The translations under genes and the position numbers were made by a program. DNA of 64,000 bases, taken from contig JBMSQB010000009.1 in the NCBI GenBank assembly GCA_049423065.1, forward strand, positions 1 through 64,000, written 5' to 3'. Below the pieces are notes generated by a model. It worked only from the letters and a program-made list of their open reading frames with translations, was not told where the DNA came from and did not search any database. Origin of the DNA: SYIM01 sp041182885 (GTDB lineage: Bacteria; Pseudomonadota; Gammaproteobacteria; Burkholderiales; Burkholderiaceae_E). Below, in pieces: positions 34,160-41,657 of the stretch (its first letter is position 1; each line of letters starts with the position of its first letter).

Positions 34160-35008
34160 TCATGCAGCGGCCTGGAGCGGTGCGCCCTCAAGCATGATGC
34201 GATACAGGAAACGGTACTGGGCGGGGTCGTAGTCGGCGTTGGCCTGGTGCATGACGCTACGGTTATCCCAGATGACCATATCGCCTGCCCGCCAGCGGTG
34301 TCGGTATTCGTAGCGCGATTGGGTTGCGTGCTTGTAGAGCTGGTCGATCAGCGCCCAGCCGTCGTCGGCCGGCATTCCCTCTATGCCTTCCATCCGCCCG
34401 GTGTTGAGATAGAGCGCATGGCGGCCGCTGTCGGGGTGACGGATGACCAGGGGCTGGCTTGTCTGAGGAACCTTGGCGCGCTCCTCGGCAGACAGCGCCG
34501 TCATCTTGCGCGGGCTGTGGCTGCCCTCGTAGACATGAGGGGACCGGAGGGCAACGATGGTCTGCCGCAGCGACTGGGGCAGATCGTCGAAGGCTTTTCG
34601 AACATCGACAAACTGCGTGTCGCCGCCCGTATCGGGAAGGTTGATCGCGTGCAGTGTGGTGGCCTTGGGCGGCGCCGGATAGTTGGAGTGATCGGTGTGA
34701 TAGTTCTCGCCCCGAACATGGAGCTTTCCGTCAACCAGCGGCAGGTCGCGGCTGGAGATGGTTCCCACCAGGGGGAGCTCGGGCAGGGTGAACTTGCGCA
34801 ACTGCTGCTGCAGGGCCTTGCCGAAAATTTGCGCAGCGTCGAGAAACTCGGCGGGTTCGAGCTTCTGGTCTCGAATGACCAGCACCGCGTGCTCGACCCA
34901 GGCGTCGTAAAGTTTTTTACGGATATCGGCAGATTGCGGCTGGCGCAGGTCGATTCCGGTGACCTCGGCGCCAAGCGGCGCGGCGAGCGGTTTGATCGTC
35001 AGGGTCAT
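34160..35008 (-). CDS. TauD/TfdA-family 2-oxoglutarate-dependent dioxygenase
   Basis: 282 aa, standard length. Fe(II) ligands His104 and Asp106 (NYHTDHSNY) and His254 (SVMHQANADYD); the 2-oxoglutarate-binding Arg is in YRFLYRIML (about Arg270). The N-terminal LGAEVTGIDLRQP is the usual family start. These enzymes oxidise sulfonates, aryloxyacids or other carboxylates, coupling to succinate and CO2. It is the first gene after the divergent LysR gene and so likely catalyses an entry step of the pathway. Substrate unknown. Confidence 0.9.
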   Translation of the reverse strand: MTLTIKPLAAPLGAEVTGIDLRQPQSADIRKKLYDAWVEHAVLVIRDQKLEPAEFLDAAQIFGKALQQQLRKFTLPELPLVGTISSRDLPLVDGKLHVRGENYHTDHSNYPAPPKATTLHAINLPDTGGDTQFVDVRKAFDDLPQSLRQTIVALRSPHVYEGSHSPRKMTALSAEERAKVPQTSQPLVIRHPDSGRHALYLNTGRMEGIEGMPADDGWALIDQLYKHATQSRYEYRHRWRAGDMVIWDNRSVMHQANADYDPAQYRFLYRIMLEGAPLQAAA

Positions 35009-35080
35009 GGCAGGATCAGTGCGTTGGATTGAAAAGGAATTCCTGCAGTCTGAGTCGATGCGTCTGGCGGGCGCAAATCA

Positions 35081-35113
35081 CTTATCGCAACCCTGCCATA
35101 AGGTAAGCTTATG
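35081..35113. promoter_or_regulatory. LysR-type operator: CATAAG-GTAAG-CTTATG dyad plus a third CTTAT half-site
   Basis: Perfect inverted repeat CATAAG (35097-35102), GTAAG, CTTATG (35108-35113). It contains the LysR-family T-N11-A spacing and ends three bases before the LysR ATG at 35116. A further CTTAT half-site lies at 35081-35085, giving three half-sites in 33 bases. The region is the 107-base gap between the divergent LysR and dioxygenase genes. Fits a site for autoregulation and for activation of the dioxygenase operon. Confidence 0.7.
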
Positions 35114-35115
35114 CC

Positions 35116-36000
35116 ATGACACTCAAACAGCTTGAAACGCTTTACGCGGTCATGCGGGCCGGCAGTATCACGGGTGCCGCCCGTGCCCTGCATGTCACCC
35201 AGCCCGCCGTGAGCGCAATCATCAAGCATGCCGAGTTGCAGCTCGGCATGAATCTGTTCGAGCGTGCCGGCGGCCGGCTTCATCCCACGCCGGAAGCGCT
35301 TGCACTCGAGCCCGAGCTGAATGAGATCTTTGGTCGGGTGCAGACGGTCACGCAGCTCATGCGTCAGCTCCGTGATGTCCGATCCGGCCGACTGGTGGTG
35401 GCCGCGCCGCCCACCCTGGTCAGTGCGCTGCTGCCGCAGGCGCTCGCGGCGCTGCAGGTCGACAGCCCGAGGCTCGAGGTATCGGTTCATTCGCTACCCA
35501 ATATGCTCGCCGTGGCACGGGTGGCGCGCCGTGAGGCCGACATCGGCGTGGTCTACGAACCGTTTACAGAAGCGTCACTCCAAAGCCGCCCGCTCCTGGA
35601 ATCACAAATGGTGTGTGCGCTGCCGCGTGGCCATGCGCTTGCGCGCCGACGAGCCATTCCGCTTGAAGCGCTCGCCAGCCGGAACGTGATCTCAACCGGA
35701 CCTTCAACCCCGCTCGGGCGTCTCATTGAACAGACTTTCACCGCTCACGGTCATGCGCCGCCGCATGTAGGCATCGAGGCGAGTTCATCGCTTGCCGCGT
35801 GTCTCATGGTGAGCCGGGGAATGGGGCTCGCGCTCGTCGACCGCGCAACCGAGCGCTGCGGTAAATTCGGCGAGTTGAGTTTTCGCCCGCTGTCGCCTTT
35901 CATTCCCATCAGTATTCGCGCCATCTTCCCTGAATCCGAGGTCCGGTCCCGCCCGGCGGCCAAACTGCTTGCGGTCCTGCAGCGGCAGGCGCAGGGATAA
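35116..36000 (+). CDS. LysR-family transcriptional regulator
   Basis: 294 aa. The winged helix-turn-helix at residues 1-60 reads LKQLETLYAVMRAGSITGAA then ALHVTQPAVSAIIKHAE and LFERAGGRLHPT, the standard LysR DNA-binding pattern. The rest is the periplasmic-binding-like effector domain (GRLVVAAPPTLVSALLPQAL to the C-terminus). Start ATG is overlapped closely by the dyad at 35097-35113. Divergent from the dioxygenase gene, hence the probable regulator of the leftward run 35008-23161. The effector is probably a pathway substrate or intermediate. Confidence 0.92.
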   Translation: MTLKQLETLYAVMRAGSITGAARALHVTQPAVSAIIKHAELQLGMNLFERAGGRLHPTPEALALEPELNEIFGRVQTVTQLMRQLRDVRSGRLVVAAPPTLVSALLPQALAALQVDSPRLEVSVHSLPNMLAVARVARREADIGVVYEPFTEASLQSRPLLESQMVCALPRGHALARRRAIPLEALASRNVISTGPSTPLGRLIEQTFTAHGHAPPHVGIEASSSLAACLMVSRGMGLALVDRATERCGKFGELSFRPLSPFIPISIRAIFPESEVRSRPAAKLLAVLQRQAQG

Positions 36001-36024
36001 GCGGCGAGCTACCCGAGCAGGCCC

Positions 36025-36723
36025 ATGCACTCCCTTCCCGATGGATACACCGCGCTGGTCATCGGCGCATCAGGCACGATCGGACGGGCGTTTTGCAACG
36101 CCATCGCCGCAGACCCAGCCTGCGCCAGCGTCTTCGAACTCGGTCGATCGACCCATCCGGGCTTCGATCTGGGTGACCCGGGCCGGCTCGCAGACAGCCT
36201 GTCCACTCTCCTCGCGGGTGAGCCGTTGTCGCTTGTCATTGATGCCACGGGCGTGCTGAGTGCCGACTCCACAGGTCCTGAGAAGTCGCTTGCGGCCGTG
36301 CGTCACGAGAACCTGCATCGCCTCATGCAGATCAATGCGGTGGGGCCACTCATGCTGCTGCGCGAGTTGGCGCCGCGGCTTGCCCGCGGGCGTTGCCTCT
36401 ACGGCAAGCTGTCCGCGCGCGTGGGCAGCATCGCAGACAACCGGCTGGGTGGCTGGTACAGCTATCGCGCCTCCAAAGCGGCCTTGAACATGCTGCTGCA
36501 GACTGCAGCCATCGAGTTGCAGCGCCGTCTGCCCGGACTGGTGGTGGCGGCCATGCAGCCTGGAACCGTACGCTCGCCCCTGTCGCAGCGCTTCGTGTCG
36601 GCAGCCACCGAAACGGTATCGCCCGAGGAAGCGGCGCGCGGGCTGCTGGCAGCACTCGATGCCATCGAGCCTGGGCCTGGTGCGCGATTCGTCGACTATC
36701 GGGGCTTGACGATTCCCTGGTAG
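36025..36723 (+). CDS. Short-chain dehydrogenase/reductase (CsgA-like SDR)
   Basis: 232 aa. Cofactor loop ALVIGASGTIGRAFC (TG replaced by GAS, common in this subgroup); catalytic Tyr and Lys in WYSYRASKAALNMLL (YRASK); LVVAAMQPGTVRSPLSQRF is typical of the short CsgA/YbbO-type SDRs. The usual NNAG element is replaced by VIDATGVL, which weakens any substrate call. It follows the LysR gene by 24 bases and may be co-transcribed. No strong RBS is visible, so the start is tentative. Confidence 0.82.
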   Translation: MHSLPDGYTALVIGASGTIGRAFCNAIAADPACASVFELGRSTHPGFDLGDPGRLADSLSTLLAGEPLSLVIDATGVLSADSTGPEKSLAAVRHENLHRLMQINAVGPLMLLRELAPRLARGRCLYGKLSARVGSIADNRLGGWYSYRASKAALNMLLQTAAIELQRRLPGLVVAAMQPGTVRSPLSQRFVSAATETVSPEEAARGLLAALDAIEPGPGARFVDYRGLTIPW

Positions 36724-36771
36724 ACCGTGGCTGCACGGAGCGCGTGCCCCGTCTGGCGATGGCGAAACCGG

Positions 36772-37248
36772 TCAGCTTCCCAGTCCACGCGCGGCTTGCG
36801 CGCCGGTCAGCAGCGCGATGATGGCGCCCGCTGTCAGATGGAGGCGGAGCCTTCGCCACGCTGCTGGTAATCCCAGCACAGAGAGGGTTCGCATGTCGAC
36901 AACGAAAGCAAGCGCGGCGGTGGCGGCAAGCAACAGGCAACCGGCAGACGCCGACAGCAGGAAGCTCGCGCAACCAATCAGCGATGGCACAACGCTCCAC
37001 AGAAAAAGCTGGCGCCGGAGCGTCTCGTGATGATCGCTTGCCATCAAGGCGATGCCCCACGATATGGCGCCCACGAAGCTGATGATCGAGAGGCCGTAAA
37101 CCTGAAGCAGAAGCAGGCACTGCGCGCGCAAGGCCGGGTCGCGCAGCAGCAGGCCGCCCGCTGCCAGCGCGGCAAACGGAATCAGGCCGCCATAGCCCAG
37201 CCATCGAAGCAGCGGGAACAGGGAAGTGAGGCGGAGGTCGGTGGTCAC
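36772..37248 (-). CDS. DUF3429-domain membrane protein
   Basis: 158 aa with about five hydrophobic helices. WLGYGGLIPFAALAAGG, VYGLSIISFVGAISWGIAL and FLWSVVPSLIGCASFLL match the DUF3429 pattern (quoted here in parts). A function is not known for the family. GTG at 37248 is preferred because AGGA lies 9 bases before it; a TTG at 37257 in the same frame is possible. Convergent with the SDR gene. It lies 137 bases after the DUF35 gene end, and probably is not part of that operon. Confidence 0.8.
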   Translation of the reverse strand: MTTDLRLTSLFPLLRWLGYGGLIPFAALAAGGLLLRDPALRAQCLLLLQVYGLSIISFVGAISWGIALMASDHHETLRRQLFLWSVVPSLIGCASFLLSASAGCLLLAATAALAFVVDMRTLSVLGLPAAWRRLRLHLTAGAIIALLTGAQAARGLGS

Positions 37249-37394
37249 GAAGCGCAATCCTGGGAGCGTTGGGCGGCGCGCGCTTAGCGATCGATGAGGC
37301 GACCGGCGCCGTGCATGTGCACCCTAGCACAATGGCGGGATCGGCTGGCGTGACGGCCCAGAATGGCCATGCGCCGGTCGGTTGCCTGCCTGGA

Positions 37395-37793
37395 TCAGGC
37401 CCTTTCAAACACCAGATCGACGCCGTCATCACGGCGCTCGAACCGGCCCAGCACGGGCTCGCCCAGCACGGGGGTATCACCCACCCACCGGCCCAGCGTG
37501 CGCGGCCCTTCTTCCAGATCGATGGTGACCAGCGTGTAGGGCACCTCGGCGCGGAACGAGGGATGAAACGGATGATGGGCCACCGTCCAGCTATGGATCC
37601 GGCCTCGGCGGCTTGCCTCGCGCCACGAAACGGCCTCTGAATGGCAGTGGCTGCAGAGCAGGCGGGGATAGTGTCTGAGCACGCCGCAGTTTGCACACTG
37701 CTGAAGCACGAGCCTGCCCTCAAGTGCGGCTTCCCAGAATGGGCGCGACAGATCGGTGGGCAGCTGCGGCGGACGGGCTGCAATGTCATTCAT
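37395..37793 (-). CDS. DUF35-type Zn-ribbon/OB-fold protein (probable aldolase/thiolase partner)
   Basis: 132 aa. Zn ribbon with Cys pairs CANCG and CSHCHSE (C-x2-C...C-x2-C), followed by an OB-fold with RGRIHSWTVAHHPFHPSF and VPYTLVTIDLEEGPRTLGRW. N-terminal RPFWEAALEGRLVLQQC is the usual helix. Such proteins pair with SCP2-type thiolase-like enzymes; in the steroid-degrading Ltp2 retro-aldolase the DUF35 subunit is required for activity. It lies 5 bases downstream of the thiolase-like gene. Start ATG at 37793; the longer frame to 38048 overlaps that gene and is rejected. Confidence 0.9.
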   Translation of the reverse strand: MNDIAARPPQLPTDLSRPFWEAALEGRLVLQQCANCGVLRHYPRLLCSHCHSEAVSWREASRRGRIHSWTVAHHPFHPSFRAEVPYTLVTIDLEEGPRTLGRWVGDTPVLGEPVLGRFERRDDGVDLVFERA

Positions 37794-37798
37794 GAATT

Positions 37799-38959
37799 TC
37801 ACTCCCTGCGCAAAATGGCGAGCGCGCCATCGCCCAGATCGCCATAGCCGGTGACCAGCCCCACTTCCGCATCGGCGACCTGTGCGGCACCACCGTCGCC
37901 GCGCAACTGACGCGTGAGCTCCACCACATGGTTGAGGCCCCAGACATGCGCCTGCGAGAGGAGTCCGCCGTGGGTGTTGGTGGGCAGGGCGCCGCCCAGC
38001 CTCAGTCGGCCATCGGACACAAACGGGCCACCCTCGCCGCGCTTGCAAAAGCCCATGTCCTCGATCTGCCGAATGACCGCGTAGGTAAAGCAGTCGTAGA
38101 TTTCGGCGACGTCAATGTCGTCGTGCGTGACACCGGCCATGGCAAACGCCCGCGGTGCGGCCTTGCCGATACCCAGACTGGTGATGTCGGGGCGCTGGGT
38201 GATGGACCCTGGTGAATCAGGATGCCCGGCGGCCACGCCCGATATGAACACGCGCCGGTGCCTGGCATCGAGCGCGGCTTGCGCGCTGCTGACCACCACA
38301 GCGGCGCCGCCATCGCTTTCCAGACTGCAGTCGAGGAGCCGAAAAGGATCGGCGATCATGCGCGAGGCGCGGTGGTCTTCAAGCGTGATCGGCTTGGTCA
38401 TCAGGGCGTTGCCATTCAGGATGGCGTGCGCACGACAAGCCACGGCCACTTCGCCGAAGTGCTCGACCGTGGTGCCGTAGAGCGCCATATGCCGGCGGGC
38501 CATCGGCGCATAAAGCTGCGCGGGCGCGCTCGCCCCCATCGGATGCTCGAACTCGGTTACATAGTGGAACTGGGGCATGTTGTGAATCCGCGCCCCGGCC
38601 TTGTTGTTGCCGGCCATGGCGCTGATGTTGCGCCCGAAGGTGATCAGTACGTGGTGGCAGATGCCTGCGGCAATTGCCGCCGCGGCAGCCTGCAGCGCCA
38701 TCACCGGGCTCGCGCCACCATGCGGAATGACAGCGGAAAAGCGCAGGTCCGGAATGCCGAAATTCTCGATGAAGTCATCGGCGGTGCCGCTCACGATACC
38801 GATTGGAATCACGCCGTCGATCGCCCTGGGACTGAGGCCTGCGTCGGCGATGGCCTTGAGCGAGGCCTCGATCTGAAGCTGAAAGGCGCTGCGCGTGGAG
38901 TTTCTGGTGTAGGCGGTTTCACCGATTCCGGTGATGCAGCTGCGATCGGACAGGCTCAT
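37799..38959 (-). CDS. Thiolase-fold protein lacking the nucleophilic Cys (SCP2/Ltp2-like, candidate retro-aldolase)
   Basis: 386 aa of the thiolase superfamily, SCP2 type. At the position of the acylating Cys the sequence is VIPHGGASPVMALQ (residues 78-91), so no Cys is present. VAEIYDCFTYAVIRQ and LPTNTHGGLLSQAHVWG are the C-terminal catalytic-region motifs of the lipid-transfer/SCP-x group. Loss of the Cys plus the adjacent DUF35 gene is the pattern of Ltp2-type enzymes, which cleave beta-hydroxyacyl-CoA by retro-aldol reaction rather than thiolysis. Substrate unknown. Penultimate gene of the 18-kb operon. Confidence 0.87.
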   Translation of the reverse strand: MSLSDRSCITGIGETAYTRNSTRSAFQLQIEASLKAIADAGLSPRAIDGVIPIGIVSGTADDFIENFGIPDLRFSAVIPHGGASPVMALQAAAAAIAAGICHHVLITFGRNISAMAGNNKAGARIHNMPQFHYVTEFEHPMGASAPAQLYAPMARRHMALYGTTVEHFGEVAVACRAHAILNGNALMTKPITLEDHRASRMIADPFRLLDCSLESDGGAAVVVSSAQAALDARHRRVFISGVAAGHPDSPGSITQRPDITSLGIGKAAPRAFAMAGVTHDDIDVAEIYDCFTYAVIRQIEDMGFCKRGEGGPFVSDGRLRLGGALPTNTHGGLLSQAHVWGLNHVVELTRQLRGDGGAAQVADAEVGLVTGYGDLGDGALAILRRE

Positions 38960-38974
38960 GCGGGGGCTCTCTGG

Positions 38975-40123
38975 TCAGGAACCGGAACGGGCCTGGATCG
39001 CTCCGGCCGCGGTGAGTTGCAGATGCCCGGGCAGTCTCCCGGCAATGGTCAGCGTCATGCTGCCGGTGCCGTGGCTGACCACACCGGAAAAGTCGGCGCG
39101 CACGCTGACCGGCTGGATACGGTGCCAGTGTTCCTTCTGCGTGCCGTCCGGGTAGACGATGCGCGAAGGATGCGAAACATCCCAGACATCGGTTTCGATG
39201 ACGTGTTCGCCGCGCCAGGCGCCCAGGCCCTTGCCATCCTGCCAGCCGCCGCTATAGCCCAGCCCCTGCATGGCGATGGCGGCGCCTTGCGCATCGAGCG
39301 CGAGCTTGAGTACACGCCCCTCGGAAAACACTGCAGTCACGGTGGCTGAACGAAAGCGCCGCGTCCCTTCATGCAGTTCCACAGCGAGGCTGATCGACTG
39401 TGCATGATGAACCGTTTCGGTGTGGCGCATGGTGACCGTGCCGGTTGTGTAGGGGGGATCATCGCCCCGCCCTGAAAAAAGCAGATGCCCGCTCATGGTG
39501 TCGGTGGAGAAAAACAGAAACGACATCACATGGCCCTTCTCGCTCAGCGGCGTTCGCGGACCCGTCACCGGCTCCGGAACGCCCATGCCCCGGCGCACGC
39601 CCCAGGAATGGTCGCGGCAGGACCACCAGCGATCAAAGCCGATACGTTCACCGCCCACCACCAGTTCGCCGCTCGCCACACCGATCTGATCAAAGCGACG
39701 ATAGTCTTCCACCGTCCGCCCGTGGAGACGCTCGTAGTGCGGGTGCTCCTCGCGGGCGGGTTCCACGCACTCCCAGACAATCCGTCCGTGGGGCGAGTGA
39801 TCGCCCGGCGCGATCTCGATCTCGAACGATTTCAGTGGTTCGATCGGGCGAATTCGAAGCGGGCCGCAGACGGTGTCAACGCTGCCGTTGAGTGACCGGG
39901 AGACCCGCAAGTTGGTCTGCCTGCCGCCCACCACAGCGACCACGCCGCCGTCGAGCACATTCATGTTGCGATATGCGCCCATCGTGACCTGGATGGCAAC
40001 GCGGCCGTCGCCCGAATACATTGCAAACCAGTAGCGGTCGAAGAAACGTGGATCGCTGGTCCAGACATGGTCGAAAGTGGTGGGCAACTGATGCCAGAGC
40101 GTGTCGTCAAGTGGCGTGAGCAT
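38975..40123 (-). CDS. Lipocalin-like (AttH/CrtC-related) protein of unknown function
   Basis: 382 aa. No signal peptide. FDRYWFAMYSGDGRVAIQVTMGAY near the N-terminus and FDRWWSCRDHSWGVRRG near residue 170 resemble the conserved W-x-RDHSWG-type motif of lipocalin-like hydroxyneurosporene-hydratase/AttH-related proteins. Many beta strands follow. The family is poorly characterised. Start ATG 40123, overlapping the preceding gene by 17 bases; a longer frame to 40183 overlaps it further. It travels with a 164-aa protein and an APH-like kinase. Possibly a lipophilic-substrate-binding protein or hydratase (inference). Confidence 0.65.
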   Translation of the reverse strand: MLTPLDDTLWHQLPTTFDHVWTSDPRFFDRYWFAMYSGDGRVAIQVTMGAYRNMNVLDGGVVAVVGGRQTNLRVSRSLNGSVDTVCGPLRIRPIEPLKSFEIEIAPGDHSPHGRIVWECVEPAREEHPHYERLHGRTVEDYRRFDQIGVASGELVVGGERIGFDRWWSCRDHSWGVRRGMGVPEPVTGPRTPLSEKGHVMSFLFFSTDTMSGHLLFSGRGDDPPYTTGTVTMRHTETVHHAQSISLAVELHEGTRRFRSATVTAVFSEGRVLKLALDAQGAAIAMQGLGYSGGWQDGKGLGAWRGEHVIETDVWDVSHPSRIVYPDGTQKEHWHRIQPVSVRADFSGVVSHGTGSMTLTIAGRLPGHLQLTAAGAIQARSGS

Positions 40124-40601
40124 TGTGCGGTGAGGTGACGTTGGGGGCGTTGCCAGCAGGCTTTGCGGCAACCGTGGGGACATAGCGCATGGGCACCCTG
40201 GCGGCGCGTTCGCTCAGGTGACGGCGAATCGCCTGGTGGTGCGAGGGAGTAAGACCGGGTGAGCAGATCGCCTCGGAAAGCAGGGCGCGAAGCGCGGTGT
40301 TCCGGACATCGAGCGCCTTGCTGTCAGCGGCATCGGGCGCGGGTTTCGCGAGCGTATCCGCGACGCGCTGCGCGAGCTCGGGCGAGAGCGTTGCCTGCAG
40401 CGTGGCGAGCAGCGCTGCGCTTGCCTGATTGTCATCGCGCAGAAAGGCCGCCACCCCCGGCATGGCGCCAACAAGCATTCTGAGATTGGCGACGAGATTG
40501 TCGAGAATCGTTCGCGCGAACGGATCGTTCACACAGGGCGCCACCACCTGTTCAAGGATCCGGCAGGTGCCGTCCAGCTGCTCGCCCATATCGGGTCTCA
40601 T
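40107..40601 (-). CDS. Hypothetical helical protein
   Basis: 164 aa, not recognised. The N-terminal ~125 residues look all-helical (LDGTCRILEQVVAPCVND, FARTILDNLVANLRMLVGA and later ALLSEAICS), with no signal peptide or membrane segment. The C-terminal ~30 residues are low complexity. Its stop overlaps the next gene by 17 bases and its start overlaps the APH-like gene by ATGA, so the three are probably co-translated. It may be a small partner of the APH-like kinase; that is inference from position. Confidence 0.7.
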   Translation of the reverse strand: MRPDMGEQLDGTCRILEQVVAPCVNDPFARTILDNLVANLRMLVGAMPGVAAFLRDDNQASAALLATLQATLSPELAQRVADTLAKPAPDAADSKALDVRNTALRALLSEAICSPGLTPSHHQAIRRHLSERAARVPMRYVPTVAAKPAGNAPNVTSPHNAHAT

Positions 40602-41647
40602 GACGCGCGCTCCATCATCTGGAACATGGGGCGGTAGAGCCAGGAGGGTGTCTGGAAAACGCGGTCGTAGCGACCCGCCACGAATTCAGCGATGGCGGTG
40701 AGCTGAATCACCGCGAGCTTCCAGTTTGAAAACACGTTCCACCAGGTAAGGTGATGCTCATTGACCATCCGGCCGGTGAGGGCCCGATAGCCGGTAACGA
40801 TCTGTTCGCGTTCCCAATGATCGGCGATCTGATGCTCGCGGCGCCGCACCGGATTGGTGATCCAGCCCAGATCTTCCAGCGGATCACCAAGGTGCGCGGT
40901 TTCCCAGTCAAGCTTGGCTGTGATGCGGCCGTTCTCCACCAGCGCGTTGCCTGGCTTGAAGTCGCCGTGTACCAGCACAACCGCCTCGGCCTCGGGCTCG
41001 CGCGCCGACAGCCAGGCATGGATGTAGTCGAGCTCCGGGTGAGGCTCGAGTCTCACCCGCTGATAGACCCTGGTCCAGTGCGCGAGTTCAACCGATGAGG
41101 GCTTGTCCTGCGGCTCGCCCAGACTTGCGCCCAGGCCCGCCGCGCGCCAGTCGAACGCGTGAATCCTGGTGAGCACTTCCAGAAACCGCTGGGCGAGTGC
41201 GAGTCGCGCCTCGATGGGCGCCGAGCCGTTCAGGACCAGGTAGTCGCACTGTCCTGGCATGCGATCCATCACGATCGAGGGGGCGCCCAGATAGCGGCCA
41301 TCGGGATCGGCCCAGTGCACACGGGGCGTGGGCACATCGCTGTGCGCGAGCGCCGACAGCACGGCGAATTCCCGGTCGCGTTCCGTCTCGAGCAGGGTTC
41401 CCGAGGCGTCCCGCATCAGCATCAGCTCATGCGAGTGCGTGCCGCGTGCGTCGGTCCATGAAGCATCGAGACGCCAGTTCTCGCGCGACAGACCCCCGGC
41501 CGAACGGACGAGACGCTCAAGGCGGATATCGCGTGCCTGCGGGCTCTGGGCGCGGATCAGGGCAGTGAGCCCGCTGATGACCGCGCAGGAAAGTTGATCG
41601 GCGCCTGTCTGGTCAGACGTGACTGCACGATCGGTGGGCGCGTTCAT
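40598..41647 (-). CDS. Phosphotransferase family protein (APH/ACAD10-like kinase)
   Basis: 349 aa. Kinase motifs of the APH fold: Brenner motif VLVHGDFKPGNALVENG (HGDFxxxN) and the metal-binding KLDWETAHLGDPLEDLGW (DWE, in place of the DFG-like Asp). Nothing suggests antibiotic resistance. Its neighbour is an acyl-CoA dehydrogenase, as in ACAD10/ACAD11 proteins, where an APH-like domain phosphorylates 4-hydroxyacyl-CoA before loss of the hydroxyl. A similar role on a hydroxylated acyl-CoA is a reasonable hypothesis. Gap to the dehydrogenase gene is 10 bases. Confidence 0.85.
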   Translation of the reverse strand: MNAPTDRAVTSDQTGADQLSCAVISGLTALIRAQSPQARDIRLERLVRSAGGLSRENWRLDASWTDARGTHSHELMLMRDASGTLLETERDREFAVLSALAHSDVPTPRVHWADPDGRYLGAPSIVMDRMPGQCDYLVLNGSAPIEARLALAQRFLEVLTRIHAFDWRAAGLGASLGEPQDKPSSVELAHWTRVYQRVRLEPHPELDYIHAWLSAREPEAEAVVLVHGDFKPGNALVENGRITAKLDWETAHLGDPLEDLGWITNPVRRREHQIADHWEREQIVTGYRALTGRMVNEHHLTWWNVFSNWKLAVIQLTAIAEFVAGRYDRVFQTPSWLYRPMFQMMERAS

Positions 41648-41657
41648 GGCTTACCCG

